Shown: piece after piece, positions 26,158 through 35,669 of the stretch
Layout of the letters: each line of letters starts with the position of its first letter
Position numbering within the stretch: position 1 is the first letter of the stretch
From: Bacteroidota bacterium
GTDB taxonomy: Bacteria > Bacteroidota > Ignavibacteria > Kryptoniales > JAKASW01
NCBI GenBank assembly: GCA_021789975.1
Contig: JAJYIT010000003.1
Coordinates: forward strand, 158,015-222,014
Direction of reading: 5' to 3'
Length of the DNA: 64,000 nucleotides
Notes under the pieces: model-generated
Database searches by the model: none
What the model was told of the DNA's origin: nothing
Seen by the model: the letters and a program-made list of their open reading frames with translations, nothing else
Made by a program: the position numbers and the translations under genes

Positions 26158-27210
26158 ATGAAAATACTTATAACGGGTGGAGCCGGTTACCTCGGATGCG
26201 TTCTGGTAGAGCGACTCCTTTTGAATAACCTCCTATCGACGAACGGAACACGCGAGCTTAAAGTCAACGGTTTCGGAATGCTCGACGACCCACAGTTCCA
26301 CCTGAAAGAGAAAGTCCAGGTCACTGTCATGGACAATTTGATGTACCGCCAGACCAACCTGACCGAGTTTGCCTGGAGAGACGACTTCAAATTTGTTTAC
26401 GGTGACACGCGCGACAGGGAATTACTGAAGCGGCTGGTAAGCGAGTCCGATGTGATCATCCCGCTGGCAGCGATCGTCGGGATGCCAGCCTGCAGAAAGT
26501 ATCCGACGGAAACGGTCGACATAAACCAGAAGGCGGTGGAGTTCATCTCCGACCTAACTTCGAAAGACCAGCGAATTATTTACCCCACAACAAATTCAGG
26601 TTACGGTATAGGTCAGGTAAAAGACGGGGAACTAGTTGAATGCACCGAGACCACTCCTTTGAACCCGATCAGCCTGTACGGCAGCACAAAGGTTAATGCC
26701 GAGAACTGTCTTTTGAACAACAACAAAGACAATGCGGTCACCTTGAGGCTCGCGACCGTGTTCGGAGTTTCTCCGCGAATGCGGCTCGATCTCCTGGTTA
26801 ATGATTTCACATACCGAGCGTATAACGACAGGTACATTGTCCTCTTCGAATCCCACTTCAAGCGGAACTACATACATGTTAGGGATGTCGCTAGGACTTT
26901 CATCTATACTCTCAACAAATGGGATAAGATGAAGGGTGAGCCGTACAACGCAGGACTTACGACAGCCAATTTGAGCAAGATGGAGCTCTGCGAGAAGATC
27001 AAGGAGCAAATTCCCGATTTCTACGTGACACAGTCGGAGTTCAACAAGGACCCGGACCGCCGAAACTATATAGTGTCCAACCACAAGATAGAAAGCGTCG
27101 ATCCGAAGGAACCGTGGGCTGCAGTCCATTCTATCGAGAGCGGAATAAAGGAGTTGACAAATGCTTACTCGATAATTTCAAACAACAACAAGATGTTTAC
27201 GAATTTGTAG
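26158..27210 (+). CDS. NAD-dependent epimerase/dehydratase (extended SDR), first of three
   Basis: This 350-residue extended SDR likely interconverts or dehydrates a nucleotide sugar. It has TGGAGYLG near the N-terminus, NSGYGIG with a nearby LYGSTKVNAE (YxxxK-like GSTK lacks the usual spacing but Tyr and Lys are present), and a C-terminal substrate domain (NYIHVRDVARTF). ATG 26158 is chosen because AAGGA lies upstream; an ATG at 26140 is in frame. The next gene starts 6 bases after its stop, so the three SDR genes form one operon. The specific sugar is unknown. Confidence 0.85.
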   Translation: MKILITGGAGYLGCVLVERLLLNNLLSTNGTRELKVNGFGMLDDPQFHLKEKVQVTVMDNLMYRQTNLTEFAWRDDFKFVYGDTRDRELLKRLVSESDVIIPLAAIVGMPACRKYPTETVDINQKAVEFISDLTSKDQRIIYPTTNSGYGIGQVKDGELVECTETTPLNPISLYGSTKVNAENCLLNNNKDNAVTLRLATVFGVSPRMRLDLLVNDFTYRAYNDRYIVLFESHFKRNYIHVRDVARTFIYTLNKWDKMKGEPYNAGLTTANLSKMELCEKIKEQIPDFYVTQSEFNKDPDRRNYIVSNHKIESVDPKEPWAAVHSIESGIKELTNAYSIISNNNKMFTNL

Positions 27211-27216
27211 AGAACG

Positions 27217-28158
27217 ATGAGCGAGACCATACTTATTACCGGCTCCAACGGATTCGTCGGCAAACACACGATGGAAGTGTTTTCCGCGCTAAAGAATTTC
27301 AAGATCATCGGTGTGTCTTCAAAAGACTATGACCTCATGAAGGAGGACCAGGTCGATAAGATGTTCCGGGACATAAGGCCCGATTATGTCGTCCATCTGG
27401 CGGCGAGGTCCGGCGGAATCTATTCGAACAGGATGGAGCCTGCAGACTATTACTACAAAAACATCACTTTGATCACGCAGACTTTCCATTATGCGCACCT
27501 GCACAAGGTGAAGAAGATAATAGTACCGATGGGTGGATGCAGTTATCCTTCCACTGCCCAGTCTCCCATCAAAGAAGAAGTGATGTGGGACGGATTCTCC
27601 CAAATACAGAGCGCCGGCTATTCGATGGCGAAGAAGATGTCGCTGGTCCAGTCCTGGGCTTACAAGAAGCAATATGGGTTCAACAGCGTCGTGGTCGTCC
27701 CCGGAAATCTGTACGGAGAGTACGACAATTATTCGTTGACCGAATCTCACGTCATCCCGGCCATGATCAGAAAATTCTACGAAGCAAAGAGAAGCGGCAC
27801 AAACAAGCTGAGTTTCTGGGGGACGGGGAAACCTCAGCGTGATTTTGTTTACGCGCACGATGTTGCCTCTCTTTTCCCGTTCTTTCTCCTGGAATACGAC
27901 GGTGACTCACCGATCAATATCTCGTCCGGAACAACCATATCCATGAAGGAACTCGCGGCCGTCATCGCACGGAAAGTCGGGTACACCGGTGAAATAGACT
28001 GGGATACTACACAGCCCGACGGACAGATGGTGAGGATATTTTCCGTTGAAAGACTTAAGTCGCTGGGAAAGTCTTGCGAGACGCCGCTGGAAGTAGGATT
28101 GGAAAAGACAATCGCCTGGTTCGACGCAAACTACGACAAAGGTAGAATCAGGTTATGA
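27217..28158 (+). CDS. GDP-L-fucose synthase-like epimerase/reductase
   Basis: This 313-residue extended SDR resembles GDP-4-keto-6-deoxy-mannose epimerase/reductase (fucose synthase). Marks are GSNGFVGKH (about 8-16), HLAARSGGIYSN, MGGCSYP (Ser and Cys of the fucose-synthase active site), YSMAKKM as the YxxxK motif, and VYAHDVASLF. A GDP-mannose dehydratase gene is not nearby, so it may act on a related 4-keto sugar. It overlaps the third SDR by 4 bases (ATGA). Confidence 0.85.
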   Translation: MSETILITGSNGFVGKHTMEVFSALKNFKIIGVSSKDYDLMKEDQVDKMFRDIRPDYVVHLAARSGGIYSNRMEPADYYYKNITLITQTFHYAHLHKVKKIIVPMGGCSYPSTAQSPIKEEVMWDGFSQIQSAGYSMAKKMSLVQSWAYKKQYGFNSVVVVPGNLYGEYDNYSLTESHVIPAMIRKFYEAKRSGTNKLSFWGTGKPQRDFVYAHDVASLFPFFLLEYDGDSPINISSGTTISMKELAAVIARKVGYTGEIDWDTTQPDGQMVRIFSVERLKSLGKSCETPLEVGLEKTIAWFDANYDKGRIRL

Positions 28159-28943
28159 GGGTCGGGGTGATCGGCGGACGCGGATTCGTCGGATCAGCCT
28201 TCGTCAGGTACCTGGAGAAGAACTCCATAGACCACTCCGTAATCGGGAGAGACAACTATACCGAGTTCGCAGGCCAGAACTTCGATGTGATCATAAACGC
28301 AAACGGCAACTCTAAAAAGTTTCTGGCCGCCCAAGAACCGCTTAGAGAGTTTTCCGAAACCGTCGTCAGTGTCCAGCGTAGCCTGCTGGATTTCAAGTAC
28401 CGGACCTACGTTATTTGCTCGACCATAGACGTGTACAACGACGTCCGCAATCCGGAGTCGAACAGCGAAAACTCTCCGATTGACCCCATGAGAATTTCCA
28501 AATACGGGTTGCATAAGCTGCTTGCCGAAAATCTGGTAAGAAACTATGCAAATTCATGGCTAATCTTCAGGTGCGGCGGCTTTGTTGGACCGGGGTTGAA
28601 GAAGAACTCTATCTATGATCTACTCAACAACGTTCCACTTCGAGTGAACATTGATTCTGCCTACCAATATTTATCGACAGACTTCACACCGGAAGCTATC
28701 TTTACAGTATTGTCGAAGAAGTACGAGAATCAGATCTTCAACCTTTGCGGCGACGGATTGGTAACGATTCGCGAGGTGATTTCAGCTGCGATGCCGGGCT
28801 ACGTGGTAAAATACTTCGGGGACAATCCTGCGGTCGAGAGATACGAGATCAGCTTGGAAAAGATAAAACGAATAGTAAGAGTTCCGCCGACTAGAGACAC
28901 AGTTCTCAAGTTTGTCAGGGAAGTGCGCTTAGCTTCTAAGTGA
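28155..28943 (+). CDS. NAD-dependent epimerase/dehydratase, third of three
   Basis: This short extended SDR (262 residues) has VGVIGGRGFVGSAF at the N-terminus, a Ser-rich STIDVYND segment, and the YGLHKLLAE YxxxK motif. The C-terminal domain is smaller than in typical epimerases. It is translationally coupled to the fucose-synthase-like gene. It probably finishes or branches a nucleotide-sugar route made by the three-gene cassette. The exact reaction cannot be predicted. Confidence 0.82.
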   Translation: MRVGVIGGRGFVGSAFVRYLEKNSIDHSVIGRDNYTEFAGQNFDVIINANGNSKKFLAAQEPLREFSETVVSVQRSLLDFKYRTYVICSTIDVYNDVRNPESNSENSPIDPMRISKYGLHKLLAENLVRNYANSWLIFRCGGFVGPGLKKNSIYDLLNNVPLRVNIDSAYQYLSTDFTPEAIFTVLSKKYENQIFNLCGDGLVTIREVISAAMPGYVVKYFGDNPAVERYEISLEKIKRIVRVPPTRDTVLKFVREVRLASK

Positions 28944-29014
28944 CCAAATGGGGGCGAAAACCAGTACGGCAGAATCTCCCCCACAAATTAAGAGTCGGAA
29001 TTGGTATGCGTACT

Positions 29015-29701
29015 TTACTGATGACTTGAGTAAAGGGGGACGATGTCCTTATACTTTTCGCGTACCTTTATGAACTGTTCAGTTTTCAATTCCGCGAACA
29101 GTTTGGATCCCATATTGGCGTGAACGAAATAGTATGCGAATATCTTCCTGAAGAACTTCGGCTCGAAATTCGTGGCAAGCCTCATCCAATACTCATGATC
29201 GGTTACATGGTCGATCGATTCATCGAAGAATCCAACCGTCTCAAAAGCTTTTCTTGTCCAGAAGACTGCAGGCTGGGGAAGGGTGCTGTGCGATTTCTCG
29301 ACTTCAAAGTCAAAGGGCCTCCCCATTTTCCCCACTGGAATCCGATATTTGTTCATGATTAAGATAACGCCGTAGCACCACTGAGCATCACCGATATTCT
29401 TCGCGACGAATTCCAGTGTCCTTCGTGCTATGAAGTCATCGTCGTTGTGCCAGTTCATGATGTCGCCCGTCGCCGCGCGGAGTGCATCGTTCATGGCTGA
29501 TCCGATTCCGCGCGAGTGGCGCCATATATACTTCACCCGGCTGTCCTTTGACGATAGTGAGACCATCTCCTCATTCGGCGACTCTCCGTCGTCAACTATG
29601 ACGGCCTCAAAGTTCTCATAACTCTGGTTGAGGATATGCTTCATTGCCGTCCGGAGCATCTCAGGTCGGTTCTTTGTTGGGATCAGGAGAGAAAACTTCA
29701 T
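29015..29701 (-). CDS. GT2-family glycosyltransferase
   Basis: This inverting GT-A glycosyltransferase of about 228 residues begins MKFSLLIPTKNRPEML. It shows the nucleotide-binding VIVDDGES, a DxD-like NWHNDDDF motif, and a candidate base region in DHVTDHEYW. The open frame extends 12 codons upstream to ATG 29737, but homology-like sequence starts at 29701. It is convergent with the SDR cassette and is probably part of the same glycan-building region. Confidence 0.88.
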   Translation of the reverse strand: MKFSLLIPTKNRPEMLRTAMKHILNQSYENFEAVIVDDGESPNEEMVSLSSKDSRVKYIWRHSRGIGSAMNDALRAATGDIMNWHNDDDFIARRTLEFVAKNIGDAQWCYGVILIMNKYRIPVGKMGRPFDFEVEKSHSTLPQPAVFWTRKAFETVGFFDESIDHVTDHEYWMRLATNFEPKFFRKIFAYYFVHANMGSKLFAELKTEQFIKVREKYKDIVPLYSSHQ

Positions 29702-29794
29702 ATCCGAATTACTCTCTGCGTTAGTGTTGTTTATCATCCCGATGGTTAAAATTCACAGCACATTTGTCCAGTGAGCCGGGATCTCCCGTATCGC

Positions 29795-30886
29795 TCACAT
29801 TGAGCTCGCCGGAACAAACTGGACGCCGCCTTCCAACGTTCCGTTGTCACCGTTGCCGGTCCTGTCGATAGCAACCCGGTCCGAACTGTTCTGATTGAAG
29901 TCCCAATACCCAACCAATCCCGTTTCCCTTCCGGTCAGGTGTGCATTCATAGTCGAATCAATCTGGCTCTGACTCAATGCATAATTCCATATTTGCAGGT
30001 TGTCGATAGCCCCATGGAAATAAAGTGGTGCGTACGAATAAAACGAATGGAAAGCCTCACCTAACGTGAAGCCATGATACCCGTAATACACAGGCATAGA
30101 GTATGTCGTGTCCTTGCCAAGTTTTCCATTGACGTAGATTGCCAGTTGGTGGCCGTCATATGTGCAGGAAATGTTTGTCCATTGATTCACCGGAAGTGGA
30201 GTGGTATCCTGGATGCCATACGCCAGGTTGTACTGCTGCGCGACCGTGAACCCAAACCCGTTCTTCTCATACCTTATCTCGTATCCATCGGCCGTATTCC
30301 AAAGGTTGGCACCGGTTGGATCTATCAGAGGAACGACGACCTCGGAGGTCGGATAGAACCACGCCTTGAATTGAACGGTGAATTTTTGTGACTGAAGTAC
30401 ACTCGAAGATGGAAAGACCACTTCGCCTGAAGCCCCGTCGAACTCCAACGCCATATCGGTTGCTGTTGTATCTGACGTTCCCCAGGTCACCGTAACGTTG
30501 ATTGATCCTGAAGCCGGGTTAAGGACGAGGTTCACAGGGGTTGTCTCGCCTCCAAGGACCTGGACATCGGCGCCACCGCTGTATTTTAGTACATTGGAAG
30601 AATTGTAGGCATTTACCTGAAGGTGCCAGGTGCCCGTGGCAATGTCACTGAATTGGCACGTTGCGGTGTCGTTCAGAATTGTGAAATCAGATGTAAGCGT
30701 ATCGTAGCCTTGTCTTGAAAGGATTCCCACTATCGATGTAATGTTGGATGTCGCACTCTTAAGAGACATCCGGATTGCAACGCCGGAAAGATTTTGACTA
30801 GAAGACGGTCCCGTAAAGTACGACTTGCTGCAGGATGTAAGCCCGATGGCCATTGCAAATGCTGAAAAGACTATCACTCGTCTCAT
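29795..30886 (-). CDS. LamG-domain lipoprotein
   Basis: This 363-residue surface lipoprotein starts at ATG 30886, which has AGGAG 7 bases upstream; 20 more codons are open above it. The signal peptide ends in a lipobox LTSC (Cys19). A small beta-sandwich-like region (residues about 30-130) is followed by a LamG/concanavalin A-like domain: LEFDGASGEVVFP, QFKAWFYPTSEV, WTNISCTYDGHQLAIYVNG, GAIDNLQIWNYALSQSQID and GLVGYWDFNQ. It most likely binds carbohydrate or protein at the cell surface. No catalytic motif is seen. Confidence 0.88.
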   Translation of the reverse strand: MRRVIVFSAFAMAIGLTSCSKSYFTGPSSSQNLSGVAIRMSLKSATSNITSIVGILSRQGYDTLTSDFTILNDTATCQFSDIATGTWHLQVNAYNSSNVLKYSGGADVQVLGGETTPVNLVLNPASGSINVTVTWGTSDTTATDMALEFDGASGEVVFPSSSVLQSQKFTVQFKAWFYPTSEVVVPLIDPTGANLWNTADGYEIRYEKNGFGFTVAQQYNLAYGIQDTTPLPVNQWTNISCTYDGHQLAIYVNGKLGKDTTYSMPVYYGYHGFTLGEAFHSFYSYAPLYFHGAIDNLQIWNYALSQSQIDSTMNAHLTGRETGLVGYWDFNQNSSDRVAIDRTGNGDNGTLEGGVQFVPASSM

Positions 30887-31097
30887 GAAGCACTCCTTTC
30901 TGAACCTGATAATGCACATTTTACCGGCCTTCATTGAGAAAGTCAAGGAGACACGCCTGATCGAGCGTCAGCGCTCACACACAAACCTGACACCTCCCAA
31001 AAGAGCCCCATCGTCTCTGTTTCCCGTGCGGTCGATCAAGTGTGGCGAGTCTGAAAAGTGATCGTGTCATAACAGCTCCTCAAGGTTTTTACGGCAT

Positions 31098-32333
31098 CTA
31101 TTTAGCTTCAATAACATCGTAAAGCTTGAGAATCTCAGGAATATTTTTTCTGCTGTTGAACATTTCCATTGCCCTGGTACGGCCGGCAATTCCCATGTGC
31201 TCTCGCAGTGCGGCGTCTTTCAGAAGCGTCACAATCTTGTTGGATAATTCGCCGGGATCACACGCGGTTACCAGGTATCCGTTCAGACCATCAATTACAA
31301 TCTCGTCCGGTCCTCCGAGTCGAGAGGCAACGACGGCTTTCTTCATCATGCCTGCTTCTATCAGCGGACGCGCATAGTGTGGAGTCGTCGACGGGAAGAC
31401 AAGGACGTCGAGCATCTTTATTATTGACGCTACATCGAGTGTCGATGGCAGGAAGTGGATCTTACCTTTCAAAGGCTCCACGTCGGCTTCCGACAGGACC
31501 TTGCTTCGATATTTCTCCTCGCCGCTTAATTTCTGTTTGAAGGCAGTTATGAAGTTTGCTTTCCTTGGCTGCTCATTACCCTCCTGGGAATACCCGAGAA
31601 TCAAAAAATGAACATCGGTTACCGACCTGACAACACCGGCAGCCGCTTTTACAAATTCGAGCGTTCCTTTGATGTGGCTAATACCACCAAGCATTCCCAC
31701 CACCATAGCGTCCTCGGGTATGCCGACCGCCGATTTGGATACTGTAGCGGGGCGATCAGGATCGAACCGATCGGGATCTATGCTGTCGTAGATAATATGG
31801 ATTTTCAGTGAACGAGGGAACATCGAAGCATCGGACTTACAAATGAACACCGCCGCGTTCGAGAACCCTGTCAGGAGTCGCGACAAGACGAACCGACGAA
31901 ACCCGAAATAACCATGGTGAAGGTGTTCGAGCACATGCAGAAGCACCGGGATATGTCTGAGTCTGGCGGCTATCGCGAATGAGAGAAGGCCGGAGCCGTT
32001 TAGGTGAACGATGTCGAAGTGATGCCGTGACAGGTAGCGGTATGCGTTGATTAGTGAAACGGGAAATAAAAAGAGTCGATAAAACAGCATCGGCATATAA
32101 TGTACGGGATACCAGACACCGGTCGTGTGTGCGAGGTGGTAAATTCCCTTTCCAATTTCTGTCTCGATACCCTCGCTGCGAAAAAGATCTGCGGCTTCAC
32201 TTTCATACAGACAAAGAACATGCGGCGTGTATCTGCTGCGATCAAGAGACTTTATAATTGCAAGAAGCGTAAGCGGTGCGCCACCGATTCCCTTACCACC
32301 GTGCACAAATAGGAGTCTCTTCATACCTTTCAC
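31098..32333 (-). CDS. GT4-family glycosyltransferase
   Basis: This 411-residue GT-B glycosyltransferase has an N-terminal acceptor domain with the glycine-rich GGKGIGGAPLTLL, and a C-terminal donor domain with VVGMLGGISHIKGTLEFV, VHFLILGYSQEG, DVLVFPSTTPHYARPLIEAGMM and DEIVIDGLNGYLV. Transfer of a sugar during polysaccharide assembly is expected. GTG 32333 and ATG 32324 are both possible starts. Downstream of the flippase on the same strand, it is likely part of the export or assembly operon. Confidence 0.9.
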   Translation of the reverse strand: MKGMKRLLFVHGGKGIGGAPLTLLAIIKSLDRSRYTPHVLCLYESEAADLFRSEGIETEIGKGIYHLAHTTGVWYPVHYMPMLFYRLFLFPVSLINAYRYLSRHHFDIVHLNGSGLLSFAIAARLRHIPVLLHVLEHLHHGYFGFRRFVLSRLLTGFSNAAVFICKSDASMFPRSLKIHIIYDSIDPDRFDPDRPATVSKSAVGIPEDAMVVGMLGGISHIKGTLEFVKAAAGVVRSVTDVHFLILGYSQEGNEQPRKANFITAFKQKLSGEEKYRSKVLSEADVEPLKGKIHFLPSTLDVASIIKMLDVLVFPSTTPHYARPLIEAGMMKKAVVASRLGGPDEIVIDGLNGYLVTACDPGELSNKIVTLLKDAALREHMGIAGRTRAMEMFNSRKNIPEILKLYDVIEAK

Positions 32334-32390
32334 TTTCCCAGGGTCCCATGGTCCCCCCGTCCACGCCTCCCAACATCCCGGATTCTCCTG

Positions 32391-33857
32391 TCACCTTATC
32401 TCTCCCTTCGCAGTGATGAACTTCATCGCGGTGATTGCACTCCTGCCATTCGCGAGTATCCAGATCACCAGCAGAACCAAGCTGACGCCGATTTGAAAGG
32501 CGAAATGATTTGCGAGGATGAAGTTTGCGGCAAGCATCAGAGCACCGACTCCGATCGTGTTCATTTGAACCCGGAAGAAATTTCTTTCGACCATGCGACT
32601 GAGATTGTTGATTAAGATTATGTACACCACAATCGCAAACACCTGGCCGACCGCGAGTGCCACCGGCAATGCGTAGTATGAAAGCAGCTTACCGAGCAGG
32701 AATAGGGATGCACCCAGTATTACGATGAAAGTCCCCGAAGCGTAGAATATGTATCTTCCCTTCTTCATCGCCATCGCCGTCGAACCGAGCTCGGTTCCGA
32801 GCAGAGAAATATAGTAGAATGGGAACAGGCTGAGAAAAAGGAGGAACATTGTTTCGACCCCACCTTCAGGAACCTTGCCGGCGAAAAGTATCCCGAATAT
32901 TTTCTGAAACACCAGCACAGTTAAGAAGTACATTCCTGCAAACAGGACGACGCTGCTCCTTACGGTCTCGATCAAAAGGCTCTTGATGTCCTTATAATTT
33001 TTCTTAGAAGAGAACTCGGAAGATTTGATGTAATAGAATTGTGCAATCGGAGAATTTGTCGTTCCGAGGAGTGTACTGACGATCTTGTCGGCATAGCTGT
33101 ACAAAGTCAGGAAGCCTGCCGGAAAATAAGAGAGAACGGTCGTGGTGACAGGGCCGCGCAGCATATGGATCATATTGGCCGCACGCACCGGTACATTCTT
33201 GATGAGGAGATATTTAAGGTCCTTCTGTCCAAGCGGATTCGCAAACCTGGCGCCGACCTTGAGTTTGCAATAAACGAAGATTATTAGGAAGGATGCAATC
33301 GATGCGAACAGGATGGAGTACATCAATGCCGCCACGCCGTAGCGTTGACCGGCGGCGAAGAGCGCCACGAGATTCGACACCGGCAAAATCATGTTCGTCA
33401 GGTAAGTGACCAGCAGGAATGAGTTGGCATTGAGCGTGGCATTGAGGATCATGGTCATGGACGTAAAAATGATCGAAAAGGAAACTATGTGCAGCATCCG
33501 AACAGATTCATCGAACTTACCCGTGTGGAATCCGCTTGCAAAGATCGAAATTATGAGCGGGGCAAACTGATAAACCACCATGGTCAGAACGATCCCCGAT
33601 AGAAGCGCCAGTGTCATGACACCGCCTGTCAGCTTCGTGGCATATTCGCGGCCACGGTTCTTTGCATCATGGTATATCGGTATGAAAAGATCGGTCAGGA
33701 ATCCGGTGGAGAGACCCGTAATGAAGGTTGTTATGGCAAGGATTAGGTAGTAAATGTCTGTAGCATCGGATGCCCCGAAGAACCTGACGATAAGCACCTG
33801 AACTATGAAGCCGACAACAACTGTCAGGAAGTTTATCGCGTTGAGGAAGAAAATCAT
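32391..33857 (-). CDS. MurJ/Wzx-like lipid-linked glycan flippase
   Basis: This roughly 488-residue protein has about 12-14 membrane helices in the MOP exporter pattern, starting MIFFLNAINFLTVVVG and including FFGASDATDIYYL and ADKIVSTLLGT, which recall the MurJ/MviN branch. It probably flips lipid-linked oligosaccharide across the inner membrane. The frame is open a further 37 codons upstream to 33968, but that part is not hydrophobic in the expected way; neither start has a strong ribosome site. It lies upstream of the GT4 gene on the same strand. Confidence 0.82.
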   Translation of the reverse strand: MIFFLNAINFLTVVVGFIVQVLIVRFFGASDATDIYYLILAITTFITGLSTGFLTDLFIPIYHDAKNRGREYATKLTGGVMTLALLSGIVLTMVVYQFAPLIISIFASGFHTGKFDESVRMLHIVSFSIIFTSMTMILNATLNANSFLLVTYLTNMILPVSNLVALFAAGQRYGVAALMYSILFASIASFLIIFVYCKLKVGARFANPLGQKDLKYLLIKNVPVRAANMIHMLRGPVTTTVLSYFPAGFLTLYSYADKIVSTLLGTTNSPIAQFYYIKSSEFSSKKNYKDIKSLLIETVRSSVVLFAGMYFLTVLVFQKIFGILFAGKVPEGGVETMFLLFLSLFPFYYISLLGTELGSTAMAMKKGRYIFYASGTFIVILGASLFLLGKLLSYYALPVALAVGQVFAIVVYIILINNLSRMVERNFFRVQMNTIGVGALMLAANFILANHFAFQIGVSLVLLVIWILANGRSAITAMKFITAKGEIR

Positions 33858-33971
33858 TGGTGATAAGATAACCACATAGGGAGAGAGAAAACATAGTGTA
33901 CTTAACCGGATGGCAATCTGCTTTCCATTCCAAAAGAACCGGTCAGTTATTAAATTGTGAAAGAGCATGAT

Positions 33972-34793
33972 ATGAGTGAACTACTTCAAAAATACGATTC
34001 CCTGAAGAAATCTCTGGGTGCATACGCGTCCGACGGCCTCATCGTTGCATTTTCAGGTGGAGTCGACAGCGGATTTTTGCTCTGGGCCGCAGAAGAAGCG
34101 CGAAAGACACACGGCGGCAAAGTGGTAGGTTTAACCACGAACAGCGAGAGCATGCCGACGCACGATAAAGAGGACGTTAAGCGCTTTGTAAAGCGGCTCG
34201 GCGTTCACCACGTGTGGAAAGAGAGTGCGGAGGTCGACAATCCCAACTACATCCAGAATGGTCCTCTTCGATGTTACTACTGTAAGAGTGAACTCTTTAC
34301 AATTGCAAGGGAAGTCGGTATTGAGACAGGCTGCAAGCACATCGCTTACGGCTATAGCGCTTCCGACAAGACAGACATCCGTCCCGGTCACAGAGCAGCG
34401 ATCGAAAACGACATACTCTACCCACTCGCTAATCATGAGCTGACAAAAGATGAGATCAGAGAGCTGATGCGGATGCACGGTCTTGAGCTTCACGATAAGC
34501 CGTCGAGCCCGTGCCTCAGCTCGCGAATCATGAGAGGAGTGAGAATCACGAAGCGGGAACTGACCGACATAGATGTACTCGAAGGCATCCTTCGCAGCGG
34601 CGGTATGAAGGTGTTTCGTTTGAGGGTCCACGAGATGGGGAACAAACATTTCCTGAGATTGGAGACGGCGCCGGATGAGATGACGCTTGCACTTCGACTC
34701 AAGGATAGACTGACGGCCGAAGCGAAGAGACGCGGCTACGTGTGGGTGACGCTGGACCTCGAAGGTTACAGGACGGGCGGAGGGACCCTCTGA
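33972..34793 (+). CDS. larE: ATP-dependent sulfur transferase LarE (nickel-pincer cofactor)
   Basis: LarE adds sulfur to the pyridinium precursor of the nickel-pincer nucleotide used by lactate racemase and related enzymes. The PP-loop SGGVDS is near residues 28-33, followed by GLTTNSESMP. Three cysteines, in CYYCK and in SPCLSSR, match the version of LarE thought to bind a 4Fe-4S cluster, rather than the one-cysteine sacrificial type. ATG 33972 gives 273 residues; GTG 33957 is in frame. larB follows after 31 bases; larC and larA are not in the window. Confidence 0.92.
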   Translation: MSELLQKYDSLKKSLGAYASDGLIVAFSGGVDSGFLLWAAEEARKTHGGKVVGLTTNSESMPTHDKEDVKRFVKRLGVHHVWKESAEVDNPNYIQNGPLRCYYCKSELFTIAREVGIETGCKHIAYGYSASDKTDIRPGHRAAIENDILYPLANHELTKDEIRELMRMHGLELHDKPSSPCLSSRIMRGVRITKRELTDIDVLEGILRSGGMKVFRLRVHEMGNKHFLRLETAPDEMTLALRLKDRLTAEAKRRGYVWVTLDLEGYRTGGGTL

Positions 34794-34824
34794 AATCTAG
34801 CATATCAAAATTCGGATTTCGCAT

Positions 34825-35622
34825 TTGAAAAGCCGGAGAGCCTCAAGGAGAAATTCTACTCACAAGTCAACAGCTGGTGGAAACGATCGAGGAGCTGCGG
34901 TAGGTTCCAGGCACTCTCCGTTCAGTATGGAAGATCTCGGTTTTGCCACAGTCGACCACGGGCGCAGATTGAGACTCGGTCTGGGAGAGGTGATATATGG
35001 CGAGAGTAAGACGGCCCGGCAGATCGTTGCGATTGCAGAATCACTTTCAAAATCAGGCAGCCCCGTTCTCATCACCAGGCTGTCCGATGATAAACTGAAA
35101 GTTCTCAGGAGACGTTTCCGAAAGGGAAAACCTAACCCGATATCGCGGACCTTCATCGTGAACCCTATTCCTTCAAAAAAAATATCCGATGCCGAGAACT
35201 ATGTTTGCATCATCACCGCCGGCACGAGCGATATCGCTGTGGCAGAGGAGGCCGCTGATGTGTGCGCAGCTATGGGAGTTGCCTACACAATGGTCAACGA
35301 TATCGGCGTTTCAGGCATACATCGAGTGATGAAGCATCTCGACCTCATGCAGAAGGCGGCTGTCCTGATCGTGATAGCCGGCATGGAGGGCGCGCTACCG
35401 AGCGTGATCGGTGGCCTAGTATCGAAACCGATCATTGCCGTTCCAACCGATGTCGGATACGGAGCCAACCTAAAAGGGATTACCGCCCTCCTCAGCATGC
35501 TCGCTTCCTGTGCACCGGGCATTGCGGTGACAAATATCAACAGCGGTTTCTCGGCCGGGTTCGCCGCATGTAGAGTTGTAAATGCGATGCGAGAATCGAC
35601 AAAGCTTCCAGGAAACGTTTGA
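34825..35622 (+). CDS. larB: nickel-pincer cofactor protein LarB (N-terminus uncertain)
   Basis: LarB carboxylates nicotinate adenine dinucleotide and removes AMP, the first step of nickel-pincer synthesis. The core MEDLGFATVDHGRRLRLG, GTSDIAVAEEAAD, GMEGALPSVIGGL and PTDVGYGANLKG is intact. Upstream of Met35 (34927), however, the frame is Arg/Ser-rich and unlike LarB, while the helical start expected of LarB can be read in two other frames (SLKEKFYSQVNS near 34838-34874, QLVETIEELR at 34871-34900). Either translation begins at 34927 or TTG 34825, or the 5' end carries frameshifts. The enzyme may be damaged. Confidence 0.82.
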   Translation: MKSRRASRRNSTHKSTAGGNDRGAAVGSRHSPFSMEDLGFATVDHGRRLRLGLGEVIYGESKTARQIVAIAESLSKSGSPVLITRLSDDKLKVLRRRFRKGKPNPISRTFIVNPIPSKKISDAENYVCIITAGTSDIAVAEEAADVCAAMGVAYTMVNDIGVSGIHRVMKHLDLMQKAAVLIVIAGMEGALPSVIGGLVSKPIIAVPTDVGYGANLKGITALLSMLASCAPGIAVTNINSGFSAGFAACRVVNAMRESTKLPGNV

Positions 35623-35669
35623 TCAAGCAGTAAGTCAACTAATAGAATCCTAGCGAGAGAGGAAATTGC

